A DNA stretch of 64,000 nucleotides from Hyphomicrobiales bacterium (GCA_016710435.1 JADJVV010000001.1:3350030-3414029); one strand, 5' to 3'; shown: positions 8,892 through 17,639, numbered from the stretch's first letter. Numbers and translations are program-made. The notes: generated by a model from the sequence alone, not told the origin.

Positions 8892-9166
8892 ACGCCAAAC
8901 CCGCCGCCAAGGCCCCGGCAAAGAAGGCCGCGAAGAAGAAAGTGGAACCGGAGGGACAGCTTCTCCATCTGGTATTTGGCGGAGAACTGGAAGACGTGTC
9001 GGAAGTGACCTTCCGTGACCTCGCCAAACTCGATGTCGTGGGCTTCTATCCCAACTACGCTGAAGCTCACCGCGCCTGGCTCGGCAAGGCCCGCGAGACA
9101 ATCGACCACGCCCAGATGCGCTACTTCATCGTCCACCTCCACCGCCTCCTCGACCCGGACGCGTGA
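8888..9166 (+). CDS. DUF4170 domain protein
   Basis: A 92-residue protein: an N-terminal Ala/Lys-rich tail (PAAKAPAKKAAKKKVEPEG) and a compact domain matching the alphaproteobacterial DUF4170 family (LLHLVFGGELEDVSEVTFRD, then YPNYAEAHRAWLGKA and ETIDHAQMRYFIVHLHRLLD). Function is unknown. The Lys-rich tail would make it stick to nucleic acid or membranes. It is the last gene of the ubiA - pmbA - phosphatase run and in related genomes sits before lipopolysaccharide-core genes, which is recalled rather than seen here. Confidence 0.8.
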   Translation: MNAKPAAKAPAKKAAKKKVEPEGQLLHLVFGGELEDVSEVTFRDLAKLDVVGFYPNYAEAHRAWLGKARETIDHAQMRYFIVHLHRLLDPDA

Positions 9167-9245
9167 GGAAATGTTTTCCCGGTCAGTCGTCATGCCGACG
9201 ACAGGAGGCATCCAGACTTTCGGCCATCACTGCGTTTGAAGGCCC

Positions 9246-10259
9246 TTAAACCCGGCCCTCGCGCTGCAGTTTCCCGAGTGGAAATACCGCCACTTCGTCA
9301 TCGGCAGCATCTCGGGCGAGGATTTCCCGGGCGCGGGTGCAGTCGCCTTTCATCTGGTCAACGAGTTCTCCCACCGAGGCAAAGGTCTTGTCGCCGCGGA
9401 TGAGATCGTGGAACGACACGAGCAACGTCCGCCCATAGAGATCGACGTCCACATCAAGCAGATAGGTTTCGAGAAACGTGCGGTTGGTGTTGAAAGTCGG
9501 GCGGTCGCCGAAATAGGCGGCCCCTTGCCAAGCCCGCGTGCCCGCCGAAGCCGCCGCATCGCGCACTTCCACGGCATAGATGCCGCGCGCCGGCTCAGCC
9601 CCCGGATCAACGATGATGTTGGCGGTGGGAAAGCCGATGGTGCGCCCGCGCTTGTCGCCATGCACCACTTCGCCCATCACGATCCAGCGATAGCCAAGGT
9701 CATGCGCGGCGGCGCGCACATGGCCCCGGCGGATGGCGGAACGGATGGAACTGGATGAGAACGGCGCATTGCCATCGGCATCATCCGTCACCTGATCGAC
9801 GGCGGTGACGCCAAAACCATACTGCGCACCCAACTGCGCCAGGATTTCCGGCGTGCCCTTGCGCCCCTTGCCAAAATGAAAATCATAGCCAGTGACAACG
9901 TGCGACACGCCCAGCCACGACACCAGATGGCTCAGCACAAACTCTTCCGGCGTGCGCGAGGCGAGCGCCTCGTCGAATTGTGCCACGGCCAGAAGATCCG
10001 CACCGAGGGCCGACGCAAGGCGCGCCTTCAGCGGCTCCGGCGTGAGGCGGAACACGGGTTCGTGCGGCCTGAAATAGGATGCAGGATGCGGTTCAAAGGT
10101 TAGCATGCCCCAGCGCACGCCGCGCCGCGCGGCTTCCGCCTTCGCCACCCGCATCAATTCCTGATGGCCGCGATGAAGCCCGTCGAAATTGCCGATCGCG
10201 ACGACGGCGCCCTTCAGCGAAGCGGGAACGGCCTCTGCGGCCCGGAGGAATTGCATCAT
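9246..10259 (-). CDS. ribF: Bifunctional riboflavin kinase / FAD synthetase
   Basis: Phosphorylates riboflavin to FMN and adenylates FMN to FAD. About 337 residues in the usual two domains: an N-terminal nucleotidyltransferase with GNFDGLHRGHQELM and the SSSSIRSAIRRG loop, and a C-terminal flavokinase with RTIGFPTANI (the G-PTAN motif) and GIYAVEV. ATGs at 10259 and 10256 are both possible; a GAAGG precedes the first. It is the last gene of a minus-strand run HAD phosphatase - MaoC hydratase - ribF; the HAD/ribF pairing is common in rhizobia. Confidence 0.95.
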   Translation of the reverse strand: MMQFLRAAEAVPASLKGAVVAIGNFDGLHRGHQELMRVAKAEAARRGVRWGMLTFEPHPASYFRPHEPVFRLTPEPLKARLASALGADLLAVAQFDEALASRTPEEFVLSHLVSWLGVSHVVTGYDFHFGKGRKGTPEILAQLGAQYGFGVTAVDQVTDDADGNAPFSSSSIRSAIRRGHVRAAAHDLGYRWIVMGEVVHGDKRGRTIGFPTANIIVDPGAEPARGIYAVEVRDAAASAGTRAWQGAAYFGDRPTFNTNRTFLETYLLDVDVDLYGRTLLVSFHDLIRGDKTFASVGELVDQMKGDCTRAREILARDAADDEVAVFPLGKLQREGRV

Positions 10260-10286
10260 CACCTTCAAACGCGAAGGCGGGACCGG

Positions 10287-10706
10287 TTACGCGCGCGAAG
10301 GAACGAACACCATGGCCTCGCCCTCCACGACGGTCTTTCCCGCCACTTCACACCGGCAGTGCAATTGGGCGCGCTTCTTGATCAAGTCAAGGGCCGTAAC
10401 CTTGGCGAAGGTCGAGACCGTATCGCCGATCCGCACGGGTGCGAGAAAGCGCAGCGTCTGCGACATGTACACGGCACCGGGCCCCGGCAGCTTGGTGCCG
10501 AGCACGGCCGAAATGAAACCCGCCGACAGCATGCCGTGGGCAATGCGCGTCTTGAAGAAGGTCTTGGCGGCGTAGTGCTCGGAGAGGTGCACCGGATTGC
10601 GGTCGCCGGTCACTTCGGCAAATGCTGTGATGTCCTGGGCGGACACCGTCTTGTCCAACCCGGCCTCCATCCCCACCGACAAATCCTCGATGAAATAACC
10701 CGTCAT
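10287..10706 (-). CDS. MaoC-like (R)-specific enoyl-CoA hydratase
   Basis: A 139-residue single hot-dog domain. The hydratase-2 motif is present: FAEVTGDRNPVHLSEHYAA supplies the catalytic Asp and His, and IAHGMLSAGFISAVLGTKLPG completes the active site. It resembles PhaJ-type enzymes that hydrate trans-2-enoyl-CoA to (R)-3-hydroxyacyl-CoA for polyhydroxyalkanoate synthesis, or related MaoC dehydratases. A TTGCA-C-TGCAA palindrome lies 15 bases upstream of the start. Family is secure; physiological role is inferred. Confidence 0.85.
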   Translation of the reverse strand: MTGYFIEDLSVGMEAGLDKTVSAQDITAFAEVTGDRNPVHLSEHYAAKTFFKTRIAHGMLSAGFISAVLGTKLPGPGAVYMSQTLRFLAPVRIGDTVSTFAKVTALDLIKKRAQLHCRCEVAGKTVVEGEAMVFVPSRA

Positions 10707-10720
10707 TCCGCACCTGAACT

Positions 10721-10731
10721 TTGCACTGCAA
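10721..10731. promoter_or_regulatory. TTGCA-C-TGCAA palindrome upstream of the MaoC gene
   Basis: A perfect 5-base inverted repeat 15 bases before the MaoC start. TGC/GCA-rich palindromes are reported for PhaR-type PHA regulators, which would fit a PhaJ-like gene; that link is inference. Confidence 0.3.
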
Positions 10732-10863
10732 CATAGCGCCTGTGCAGCGCAGCGCAACTGCGATCAAAGTTGCAAGGGCTCGCCCTTCAGTCCTTCCGGC
10801 AGCCTGTTCCGCCGGGGGAGGTTGCCGGAGGCCCGGAGGGTGTCCGTTCAGCCTCCTGCCGTC

Positions 10864-11688
10864 TCACCAGTCCAGCCGCTCCACCGTGCGCAGGATGTTC
10901 GCCTCCGGCACCGCCTTCCGGATCGCGGCGTCATCGTCCGCCAGCGAGCCTTCGCCATCGTGCAGGCCGGTCATGAACACGCAGGCGATGCCCTGCCCCG
11001 CAGCGCCCCGGATATCCGTCTCCGGACCGTCGCCAATGGCGAGGATCGAAGACACCGGCACGTCGTGATCGCGGATCGTCGCCGCCCTCCGGCGGGCCAG
11101 GTCATAAATCGGCGCGAAGGGCTTGCCCGCCATCCGCACCTCGCCACCCAATGCCGCATAGGCTTCGGCAAGCGCGCCGGCGCAATACTGCAATCGCCCA
11201 CCCTTGCGCACCACCTTGTCCGGATTGGCGCAGATCATCGGCAGCTTGCGGGCGTGAATATCGGCCAGAAGTGCTGCATAGTCAGCGGGCGTCTCCCGGT
11301 CATCATGGAAAAGGCCCGTGCAGATGACGGTGGACGCGGCCTCCAGCGCCACGCGGTTGACCGACAGTCCGTCGAAGATGGAAAGATCGCGCGAAGGTCC
11401 CAGATGGAACAACCGACCGTCGGTCTGTTGCATCAGGTCGCGCGTCACGTCGCCGGACGTGACGGCCGTATCGTAGCAGTCGCGGGCGACGCCGATCTCG
11501 TCCAACTGCTTTGATACGCCGATGGTGCTGCGCGGCGAATTGCTCACCAGCACGACAGTGCCACCGTTCTTTCGATGCCGCTGCAAGCAATCGACCGTGA
11601 TGGCATAGGGCGCGTGGCCATCATGGAGCACGCCCCAGATGTCACAGAACCAGATGGGATAGAGAGAGGAAAGATCACGCATGGCCAC
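10864..11688 (-). CDS. HAD-superfamily class IIA hydrolase (TIGR01459 type)
   Basis: A 274-residue phosphatase-like protein. HAD motifs in order: WFCDIWGVLHDG (nucleophile Asp), VVLVSNSPRS (motif II), GKPFAPIYDLA with the motif III lysine, and LAIGDGPETDIRGAAGQG (motif IV). The class IIA cap lies between motifs II and III, as in NagD-like enzymes. The substrate is unknown; in alphaproteobacteria it is a frequent neighbour of ribF, suggesting a nucleotide or flavin phosphate, which is inference. GTG at 11688 has a GGCGGA nine bases upstream and was preferred over the ATG at 11682. Confidence 0.82.
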   Translation of the reverse strand: MAMRDLSSLYPIWFCDIWGVLHDGHAPYAITVDCLQRHRKNGGTVVLVSNSPRSTIGVSKQLDEIGVARDCYDTAVTSGDVTRDLMQQTDGRLFHLGPSRDLSIFDGLSVNRVALEAASTVICTGLFHDDRETPADYAALLADIHARKLPMICANPDKVVRKGGRLQYCAGALAEAYAALGGEVRMAGKPFAPIYDLARRRAATIRDHDVPVSSILAIGDGPETDIRGAAGQGIACVFMTGLHDGEGSLADDDAAIRKAVPEANILRTVERLDW

Positions 11689-11732
11689 GGGTGATAGTCC
11701 GCCGCGATGCTGATGGAAACAGGCGAGTTCTG

Positions 11733-13019
11733 CTATTCCGCGGCAGCGGTGATCTCGTCGGATGGTGGTGCCTGCTGGCCCACCACGTCCTTGCGCACGC
11801 GGCGCGGTTCGGCAAAGGCCGGACCGGAGGCAAAGCGCGCCACCCGCATCAACTGCGTCGCCTGCTGGGCGTTCGCGACGCCCATCACAATCACCTGCAC
11901 ATGAAGCGCGCGCGCGGCCTGCACGAAATTGGCGATCCCCGCGGATTGTTTGGGCTCGCTGCCAACGCTGCCTGCGGAAATGCCGACGTAGCGCACATTC
12001 AGCTTGTCGAGAGCAGCAAGGTCGAGGCCCGCCACTGCGGCATTGGAAAGGCTCATCTCGATTCCGGAGCGCGCCATGTAGGCGAGGCCTTCGAGGCTCG
12101 CTTCCGACAGGCTGGCCAGAACAGCGTGCGGAATATCCACGATCAGGCCGTCACTGATTCCCGGTTCCGAATTGTGAAGCTGCGCGATCCGCGACAGCGC
12201 TTCCGGGATGGCAAGCGTCATGGAACTGAGCGGCACCAGGATGCCGAGCTGGTTGTCGCGCTTGCGCAACCGCCGCAACAGCACCAGGGCTTCGCGGTAG
12301 AGATAGATGTCCAGCGCCGGACGGCGCTCGTTGCGATCCACCTTGGTCTTTTCCGCGCCATCGAAGGCATGGTGCAGGCGGTAATGCGCCGTCTTGCCGG
12401 AAAACAGGTCGATGACCGGTTCCAGCGAGATCACCACCGAATCCGCGAAGGATGACATGTCGTCGAGTGAGCCCACGCGCGGCGGCAGGGCTACAGGCAC
12501 CTCGTCTTCTTCCATGGCAACCCCCTCGCTGGGTGCCCACTGCGAGGGGTGAACAACGACAGGGCGCCGCGTCTGCTGTGCCAGCTGATGCTGCTGCACC
12601 TGTGCCTGATAGTGATACTGCCGCTCGGCCAGCGCACGCATGTCTTCCGCCAATGCCGCATGGCCCTGGCGCATTTCATTGACGCCGACATTGAGGCTGT
12701 TGCCGATCGATTCCACTTCCGACCTGAGCACGCTCACCTGCGCTGCAAGTTCGGCGGAGGCGCGTTCTTCTTCGCGCGACTCGCGCATCAGGGCGGAAAT
12801 CTCGGACGCCAGCCGGCGCATGTCGCGCCGTGCCACATGCGTGTTGTGAACAACCACCCAGGACAACACCAGCAAGCCTGCGGCCAGTGACAGCAAAGCG
12901 CCGATCACCAGAACCACAGGTGTGGATGAAGATGTGTAGGATTGTACGCCGACGTAGACAGGCAGGGCTGCACACAGCGCCACCACCAGGAACCAGGGAA
13001 GTTCGCGTCCGTAACCCAT
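11733..13019 (-). CDS. Membrane-anchored protein with degenerate EAL domain
   Basis: A 428-residue protein: two membrane helices (PWFLVVALCAALPVYVGV and PVVLVIGALLSLAAGLLVLS), a coiled-coil stretch (about residues 65-145, Glu/Arg/Gln-rich), and a C-terminal EAL-like phosphodiesterase fold. The fold is recognisable from VISLEPVIDLFSGKTAHYRL, DGLIVDIPHAVLAS and the ending GPAFAEPRRVR, but the EAL signature, the second metal-binding acidic pair and the catalytic glutamate cluster are missing. It is therefore probably a c-di-GMP-unable structural or protein-binding EAL domain rather than an active phosphodiesterase. The coiled coil suggests dimerisation at the inner membrane. Confidence 0.75.
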   Translation of the reverse strand: MGYGRELPWFLVVALCAALPVYVGVQSYTSSSTPVVLVIGALLSLAAGLLVLSWVVVHNTHVARRDMRRLASEISALMRESREEERASAELAAQVSVLRSEVESIGNSLNVGVNEMRQGHAALAEDMRALAERQYHYQAQVQQHQLAQQTRRPVVVHPSQWAPSEGVAMEEDEVPVALPPRVGSLDDMSSFADSVVISLEPVIDLFSGKTAHYRLHHAFDGAEKTKVDRNERRPALDIYLYREALVLLRRLRKRDNQLGILVPLSSMTLAIPEALSRIAQLHNSEPGISDGLIVDIPHAVLASLSEASLEGLAYMARSGIEMSLSNAAVAGLDLAALDKLNVRYVGISAGSVGSEPKQSAGIANFVQAARALHVQVIVMGVANAQQATQLMRVARFASGPAFAEPRRVRKDVVGQQAPPSDEITAAAE

Positions 13020-13043
13020 AAATCACGCGCTCGCTAAACTCAC

Positions 13044-13067
13044 AGACGTGGGTTTTCACCCACGTCT
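13044..13067 (-). terminator. Perfect 10-base hairpin after the aminotransferase gene
   Basis: AGACGTGGGT, loop TTTC, ACCCACGTCT. It lies between the aminotransferase stop and the EAL gene start, both on the minus strand. There is no strong T-run behind it, so it may work with Rho or as a processing hairpin. Confidence 0.45.
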
Positions 13068-13095
13068 TGCGTTGTCGCCCCCGCGGTCGAGAGTA

Positions 13096-14451
13096 TTACA
13101 GCGATGCCACTGACGCCAATACTTTCGGCATCTTATCCATGAAGATTTCTTCAATCTGGTTCTTGGTGATCATCAGAGGCGGCGACAGCGCAATGGTGTC
13201 GGCCGTGATACGGATCAGAAGGCCAATGTCATGGAAGGCATTTTCCATGGCCCTGTAAGCCCTTAGACCCGGCTTTCCATCCACCGGCTTAAGGTCGATC
13301 GCCGCCACGAGGCCCATGGTGCGGATGTCTTCCACCAGCGGATTGCCCTGCAACGTGAAAGCCGCATCGGCCCAGGTCTCTTCAAGCGCCTTCGCGTTTT
13401 CGAAGAGCTTTTCGTCGCGATACAAATCCATGGTTGCAACGCCAGCAGCGGCCGCCATCGGGTGGCCGGTGTAGGTGTAGCCATGGAAGAGCTCGATGAC
13501 GTGCTCGTCGCCCTTCATGAAGGTATCGTAGATGCCCTGGCGCGCCAGCACGCCGCCCATGGGAACAGTTCCCGAGGTGACGCCCTTGGCGAACGTCAGA
13601 AGGTCCGGCGTCACGCCGAAACGTTCCGCCGCATAGGCATGGCCGAGGCGGCCGAAGCCGGTGATCACTTCATCGAAAATCAGCAGGATGCCGTGCTTGG
13701 TGCAGATCTCGCGCAGCTTCTTGAGATAGCCCTTGGGCGGCGGCAGCACGCCGGTCGAGCCCGCCATCGGCTCCACGATCACGGCGGCGATGGTGGAGGC
13801 GTCATGCAGTGCCACCAGGCGTTCCAGGTCCTCCGCGAGGTGGGCGCCCCACGTGGGCTCGCCACGCGTGAAGGCCTGTTCCTTGCGGTTATAGGTGTGT
13901 GGCAGGTGATCGACACCGGCCAGCATGGCGCCGAACCATTTGCGATTGGCGACCATGCCGCCGACCGAGATGCCGCCGAAGTTCACGCCATGATAGCCAC
14001 GCTCGCGGCCGATGAGGCGCGTGCGCGTCCCCTCGCCCCGTGCACGGTGATAGGCGAGCGCGATCTTGAGCGCGGAGTCAGCCGCTTCCGAACCCGAGTT
14101 GCAGAAGAAGGCGTAGTTCAGGTCGTCCGGCGCCATGGTGGTGATGCGCGACGCGAGTTCGAACACCTTGGGATGGCCGTACTGGAAGGTCGGCGCGAAA
14201 TCGAGTTCAGCTGCCGACTGCTGGATCGCCTTCACGATCGGGTCGCGGCAATGGCCGGCGTTCGAGCACCACAGGCCGGCGCTTCCGTCGAGGATGGCCC
14301 GGCCCTTCAGGTCGAAGTAGTGCATGTCCTTGGCGCGGGCGATGAGGCGCGGCTTTTGCTTGAAGGCGCGGTTGGGCGTGAAGCCCATCCAGAACGGCTC
14401 AAGGTTGTTGGGCGTGGGTTCGAAGGTGGACGGCGAAACGGGCTTGTTCAT
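13096..14451 (-). CDS. Class III omega-aminotransferase (beta-alanine/omega-amino acid:pyruvate type)
   Basis: A 451-residue PLP enzyme of fold type I, class III. It shows the substrate and cofactor motifs CNSGSEAADSALKIALAYH, GRERGYHGVNFGG, LIFDEVITGFGRLG (PLP-pyridine Asp) and LLTFAKGVTSGTVPMGGV with the PLP lysine. It moves an omega-amino group from beta-alanine, polyamine-derived amines or similar donors to pyruvate. The start at 14451 has AAGGAG nine bases upstream. A long hairpin separates it from the EAL gene. Beta-alanine:pyruvate is a reasonable but unproven assignment. Confidence 0.88.
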   Translation of the reverse strand: MNKPVSPSTFEPTPNNLEPFWMGFTPNRAFKQKPRLIARAKDMHYFDLKGRAILDGSAGLWCSNAGHCRDPIVKAIQQSAAELDFAPTFQYGHPKVFELASRITTMAPDDLNYAFFCNSGSEAADSALKIALAYHRARGEGTRTRLIGRERGYHGVNFGGISVGGMVANRKWFGAMLAGVDHLPHTYNRKEQAFTRGEPTWGAHLAEDLERLVALHDASTIAAVIVEPMAGSTGVLPPPKGYLKKLREICTKHGILLIFDEVITGFGRLGHAYAAERFGVTPDLLTFAKGVTSGTVPMGGVLARQGIYDTFMKGDEHVIELFHGYTYTGHPMAAAAGVATMDLYRDEKLFENAKALEETWADAAFTLQGNPLVEDIRTMGLVAAIDLKPVDGKPGLRAYRAMENAFHDIGLLIRITADTIALSPPLMITKNQIEEIFMDKMPKVLASVASL

Positions 14452-14570
14452 GAGCGGAGACTCCTTGGGCCTCAGGTGAAGATACCCCCGCATAGCAGAT
14501 CGGGGGTCGAATCGAAAACGGGCCAGAGGCATGGATTGCCCCCAGCCAGTCTCGCCATCCCGTCAGGACC

Positions 14571-14927
14571 TCAATTGCCCGCGTCGAGCTCGCCCAGCAG
14601 GCGGGTACGCAGGCAGCGGCGGCGCTCTTCCGTATAGACGACGCCCCATTCCCGCGTGTCCCCCAGGATGGAATTGCGCGCGATGGCGCCCTGGCCCGGC
14701 ACATGCCGCGGCATCAGGTACTTGCGGCCATAGGAATGGACGGTAATGAAGCCTTCGCCAGCCGTTTCGCTGCCATTGAGGCGCACCAGCCGGTCCGACA
14801 TGTATTCGTCGGCCACGGCAGCGGCATATTCGCGGCAGGCAACGCCGATTGCGGTATCCGCCATGGCGGAGGTGGACAGAAGGATCGCCAGCGGCGCGGC
14901 AAAACCCGCAAGGAAAACCTTACGCAT
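14571..14927 (-). CDS. Small exported protein of unknown function
   Basis: A 118-residue protein with a clear signal peptide (RKVFLAGFAAPLAILLSTSAMA) and a small mature domain containing two cysteines (VACREY and RRRCLRTR) that could form a disulfide in the periplasm. The middle is Gly/Tyr-rich (ITVHSYGRKYLMPRHVPGQ). I do not recognise a family. The ATG at 14927 was chosen because it begins the signal peptide; an upstream in-frame ATG would put 13 odd residues in front. A CtrA-like TTAG-N7-TTAA motif lies about 60 bases upstream. Confidence 0.6.
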   Translation of the reverse strand: MRKVFLAGFAAPLAILLSTSAMADTAIGVACREYAAAVADEYMSDRLVRLNGSETAGEGFITVHSYGRKYLMPRHVPGQGAIARNSILGDTREWGVVYTEERRRCLRTRLLGELDAGN

Positions 14928-14985
14928 GTGAGTCACCCAATTACAAACGCCGCATCTGCGAAGCATCCTGCAATGGCACAGGACG

Positions 14986-15000
14986 TTAGTAAAGTGTTAA
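14986..15000 (-). promoter_or_regulatory. CtrA-like box (TTAG-N7-TTAA)
   Basis: TTAG, seven bases, TTAA: one mismatch to the TTAA-N7-TTAA CtrA consensus. It lies upstream of the small exported-protein gene, and another TTAA follows within 10 bases. Confidence 0.25.
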
Positions 15001-15140
15001 GGATGGTTAATATCCACATCCATGGCCGGGACTGACGCGGCCCAACCAGCGGGGGCTCTCCACCGCCACCATGCCACCACAATCACCCGCAATGAGTGTG
15101 GGCACGCGCGGGGGCGCAATCTTCTTCGGACGGAAACATC

Positions 15141-15869
15141 ATGTCATCGATATCTCGTGTGATCGCCGGCGGTCTCGTCGGCCTGGGCGTTGCTGCGGGC
15201 GGGCTTCTCGCCGGCCAGTCCCTCGTGGAAAGCCGCCTCGGCTATCGCGTGGTCACGGTCAAGGGCCTCTCGGAGCGGGAAGTGAAGGCCAACCTCGGCT
15301 TCTGGCCCATCCGCTTCGTCACCACCGGCCCCACGCTGGAAGCCGCCCGCGCCAAGCTGGAAGTTTCCGAGCAGGCTGTGAAGACGTTCCTCGGCGGCAA
15401 CGGTTTCACCGACCAGGACATGCAGGTGCAGAACATCCAGGTGGAAGACCGCCTCGCCGGTTACAACGCGCAAGGGACGCCGGAAGATTCCCGCTTCGTG
15501 CTGACGGAAGATTTCCTCGTCCGCTCGGGCGAAGTGGACAAGCTGCAGAACTCGGCCAAGATGATCGGCGACCTGCTCAAGTCGGGCGTGGTGTTCTCGG
15601 CTGACGCCTATAACGCCGGGCCCTCCTTCGTTTTCACCCAGGTCAATGACCTGAAGGGCGAGATGCTGACGGAAGCCACCAAGCGCGCCAAGGAAGCAGC
15701 TGACAAGTTCGCCACTGAATCGGGCGCCAAGGTGGGCGACATCCAGAGCGCCAACCAGGGCGTCATCGAAATCACGCCCGCCATCGAAATCCCCAACGAT
15801 CGCCCCGAAAAACAAGTGAACAAGAAAGTCCGCGTCGTGACGACGATCACGTATTTCCTGAAGGACTAG
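15141..15869 (+). CDS. SIMPL (DUF541) domain protein, exported
   Basis: A 242-residue protein with an N-terminal membrane or signal segment (VIAGGLVGLGVAAGGLLAG) and a SIMPL/DUF541 domain: VVTVKGLSEREVKANLGFW near the start, TDQDMQVQNIQVEDRLAGYN, and KRAKEAADKFATESGAKVG. SIMPL proteins such as E. coli YggE are periplasmic or envelope proteins linked to oxidative-stress resistance, with no known enzyme activity. The start at 15141 has a GGACGGA upstream. The stop overlaps the stop of the LysE gene by four bases, tail to tail. Confidence 0.85.
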   Translation: MSSISRVIAGGLVGLGVAAGGLLAGQSLVESRLGYRVVTVKGLSEREVKANLGFWPIRFVTTGPTLEAARAKLEVSEQAVKTFLGGNGFTDQDMQVQNIQVEDRLAGYNAQGTPEDSRFVLTEDFLVRSGEVDKLQNSAKMIGDLLKSGVVFSADAYNAGPSFVFTQVNDLKGEMLTEATKRAKEAADKFATESGAKVGDIQSANQGVIEITPAIEIPNDRPEKQVNKKVRVVTTITYFLKD

Positions 15870-16492
15870 ACCAGCCGCACCACGGTCAGGCCTGCCACAG
15901 CGAGGAACAGCAGGCCTGCGCCGCGCCCGACCCAAATCGTCAGCGTCTTGTGGCGCCCCAGCGTTGCCGTGCCTTCCGACGTTGCCAGCCCGAGACTGCC
16001 ATAAACCACGAGCTGACATAGCGCCGTGATCAGACCCATGGGCACGGCCTGGGCCCACACCGGGCCGAACTCAGGCCTGATGAACTGCGGATAGACCGCA
16101 GAGGTGAACAGATAGGCTTTGGGATTGAGCACACAGGTCATGAAGCCGAGATGAAAAGCCTTCCTGCTGTCGCGCGCTGTCGAGCCGTCGATGCTGTCCA
16201 CCGTGATGGCGCTGCGCAGCAGCGTCCATCCGATCCACGCCATGTAGACCGCGCTCGTCATTAGGATCAGGGTGAGAAGCTGTGGTGCCGCCGCCACAAT
16301 GGCGCTGAGCGCGAAGGCCCCGAACAGCGTGTGGAAGGCGCCTCCCGCCACCACACCGCATGTCGCCGCCAATGCCCGCGCCCGGCCACCAGCGAGGCCG
16401 TTTGCCATGACGAAAAACATGTCCATGCCCGGCACGATGATGATGCCAAGCACCAGAATGAAATAGATCCACAGGTTCTGCGCGTAACTCAT
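15866..16492 (-). CDS. LysE/RhtB family amino-acid exporter
   Basis: A 208-residue inner-membrane protein with about six hydrophobic helices. LysE-family marks are VLGIIIVPGMDMFFVMANGL at the N-terminus, GGRARALAATCGVVAGG, and GFMTCVLNPKAYLF in the middle. Such proteins export amino acids or homoserine lactones by proton antiport. The ATG at 16492 was chosen because AAGG lies nine bases upstream; GTG at 16501 is too close to it. The substrate is not determinable. Confidence 0.85.
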   Translation of the reverse strand: MSYAQNLWIYFILVLGIIIVPGMDMFFVMANGLAGGRARALAATCGVVAGGAFHTLFGAFALSAIVAAAPQLLTLILMTSAVYMAWIGWTLLRSAITVDSIDGSTARDSRKAFHLGFMTCVLNPKAYLFTSAVYPQFIRPEFGPVWAQAVPMGLITALCQLVVYGSLGLATSEGTATLGRHKTLTIWVGRGAGLLFLAVAGLTVVRLV

Positions 16493-16704
16493 GGGCGACA
16501 CCCTTGGTCAATGGTGCTGACAGCAACTGTCAGCAACCGGACTGGACTGCTGCCCGGGAGCGCAAGTGGTTGCGGGCAGAGTTCTTTCCCGCCAGCGGGC
16601 CTCCGAGGCGAAATGCAACAAATTGCGCCCAGGCGCTGACCGGCAGTTGAAGCGCCCCCTGCCCTCGCCTATTGGCAGTGCAAATTGCCCAAGGAGAATC
16701 CCGC

Positions 16705-17616
16705 ATGTCCGCCAAACTGAAAGCCAAACTCGGCATGTCGCCCATCGCCTGGTGGAACGACGACCTGCCCGAACTCAGCGATGACGTGTCGCTGGAGGAA
16801 TGCCTGCGCCAGTCGCGCAGCGCCGGCTTCACCGGCATGGAAAAGGGCCGCCGCTTCCCCGAAACCGCAGCCGAGATGCTGCCGGTACTCAAGAAGGCCG
16901 ACGTGACGCTCTGCGGCGGCTGGTATTCCGGCACCCTCACCATCGAAGACCTGGCGACGAACCAGGACCGCATCATGCCGATGATCGAACTGTTCAAGGC
17001 CGTGAACGCGCCCTGCATCGTCTACGGCGAAGTGGGCCGTTCCATCCAGGGCGACCGCTCAAAGCCGCTGGCCACCAAGGCCAAACTCTCCGGCGACGAG
17101 ATGAAATCCTACGCCCGCCGCATGACGGAGTTCGGCGAATGGTGCGCCGGACAGGGCATGCCGCTCACCTATCACCACCACATGGCCGCCGTCGTCGAGA
17201 CCGAGCAGGAACTGGACAGCTTCATGCATCACTCGGGCGCAGGCATCCCGCTGCTGTTCGATGCCGGCCACATGGCCTTCGCGGGTGGCGATGTGTTGCG
17301 CGTCATCGACAACTATCACAGCCGCATCACCCACGTTCACACGAAGGACGTGCGTATGGACGTGATCAAGGGCCTCGACCGCAGCAAGGAGAGCTTCCTC
17401 GACGCCGTCTACAAGGGCGCCTTCACCGTGCCGGGCGATGGCTCGCTGGACTTCGAAGCCATTGTGAAGAAGCTCGCCGCCTACGGTTACCAGGGCTGGT
17501 TCGTGGTGGAAGCCGAGCAGGATCCAAAGAAGGCCCCGCCCCTCAAGATGGCGCAGATCGGCGCCAGGGAACTGCACCGCGTGCTGGGTGCCGCCGGATA
17601 CGAAATCGTCTCCTGA
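16705..17616 (+). CDS. iolE: Inosose dehydratase-like sugar phosphate isomerase/epimerase
   Basis: A 303-residue TIM-barrel protein of the xylose-isomerase-like superfamily. The N-terminus (MSPIAWWNDDLPELSDDVS, then GFTGMEKGRRFPE) is the hallmark of IolE, 2-keto-myo-inositol dehydratase. Metal-binding acidic/His residues appear as TYHHHMAAVVE, LLFDAGHMAFAGGD and HVHTKDVR. It would convert scyllo-inosose to diketo-inositol in inositol catabolism. AAGGAGA stands before the ATG at 16705. No other iol gene is in the window, so it may be an isolated copy or serve another ketosugar. Confidence 0.82.
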   Translation: MSAKLKAKLGMSPIAWWNDDLPELSDDVSLEECLRQSRSAGFTGMEKGRRFPETAAEMLPVLKKADVTLCGGWYSGTLTIEDLATNQDRIMPMIELFKAVNAPCIVYGEVGRSIQGDRSKPLATKAKLSGDEMKSYARRMTEFGEWCAGQGMPLTYHHHMAAVVETEQELDSFMHHSGAGIPLLFDAGHMAFAGGDVLRVIDNYHSRITHVHTKDVRMDVIKGLDRSKESFLDAVYKGAFTVPGDGSLDFEAIVKKLAAYGYQGWFVVEAEQDPKKAPPLKMAQIGARELHRVLGAAGYEIVS

Positions 17617-17639
17617 TCGGGGGGCACGGACTTAAACAA

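Noticed and set aside
9186..9202. GTCGTC-5-GACGAC hairpin between DUF4170 and ribF genes
   Set aside because: Short stem without a T-run; not convincing as a terminator.
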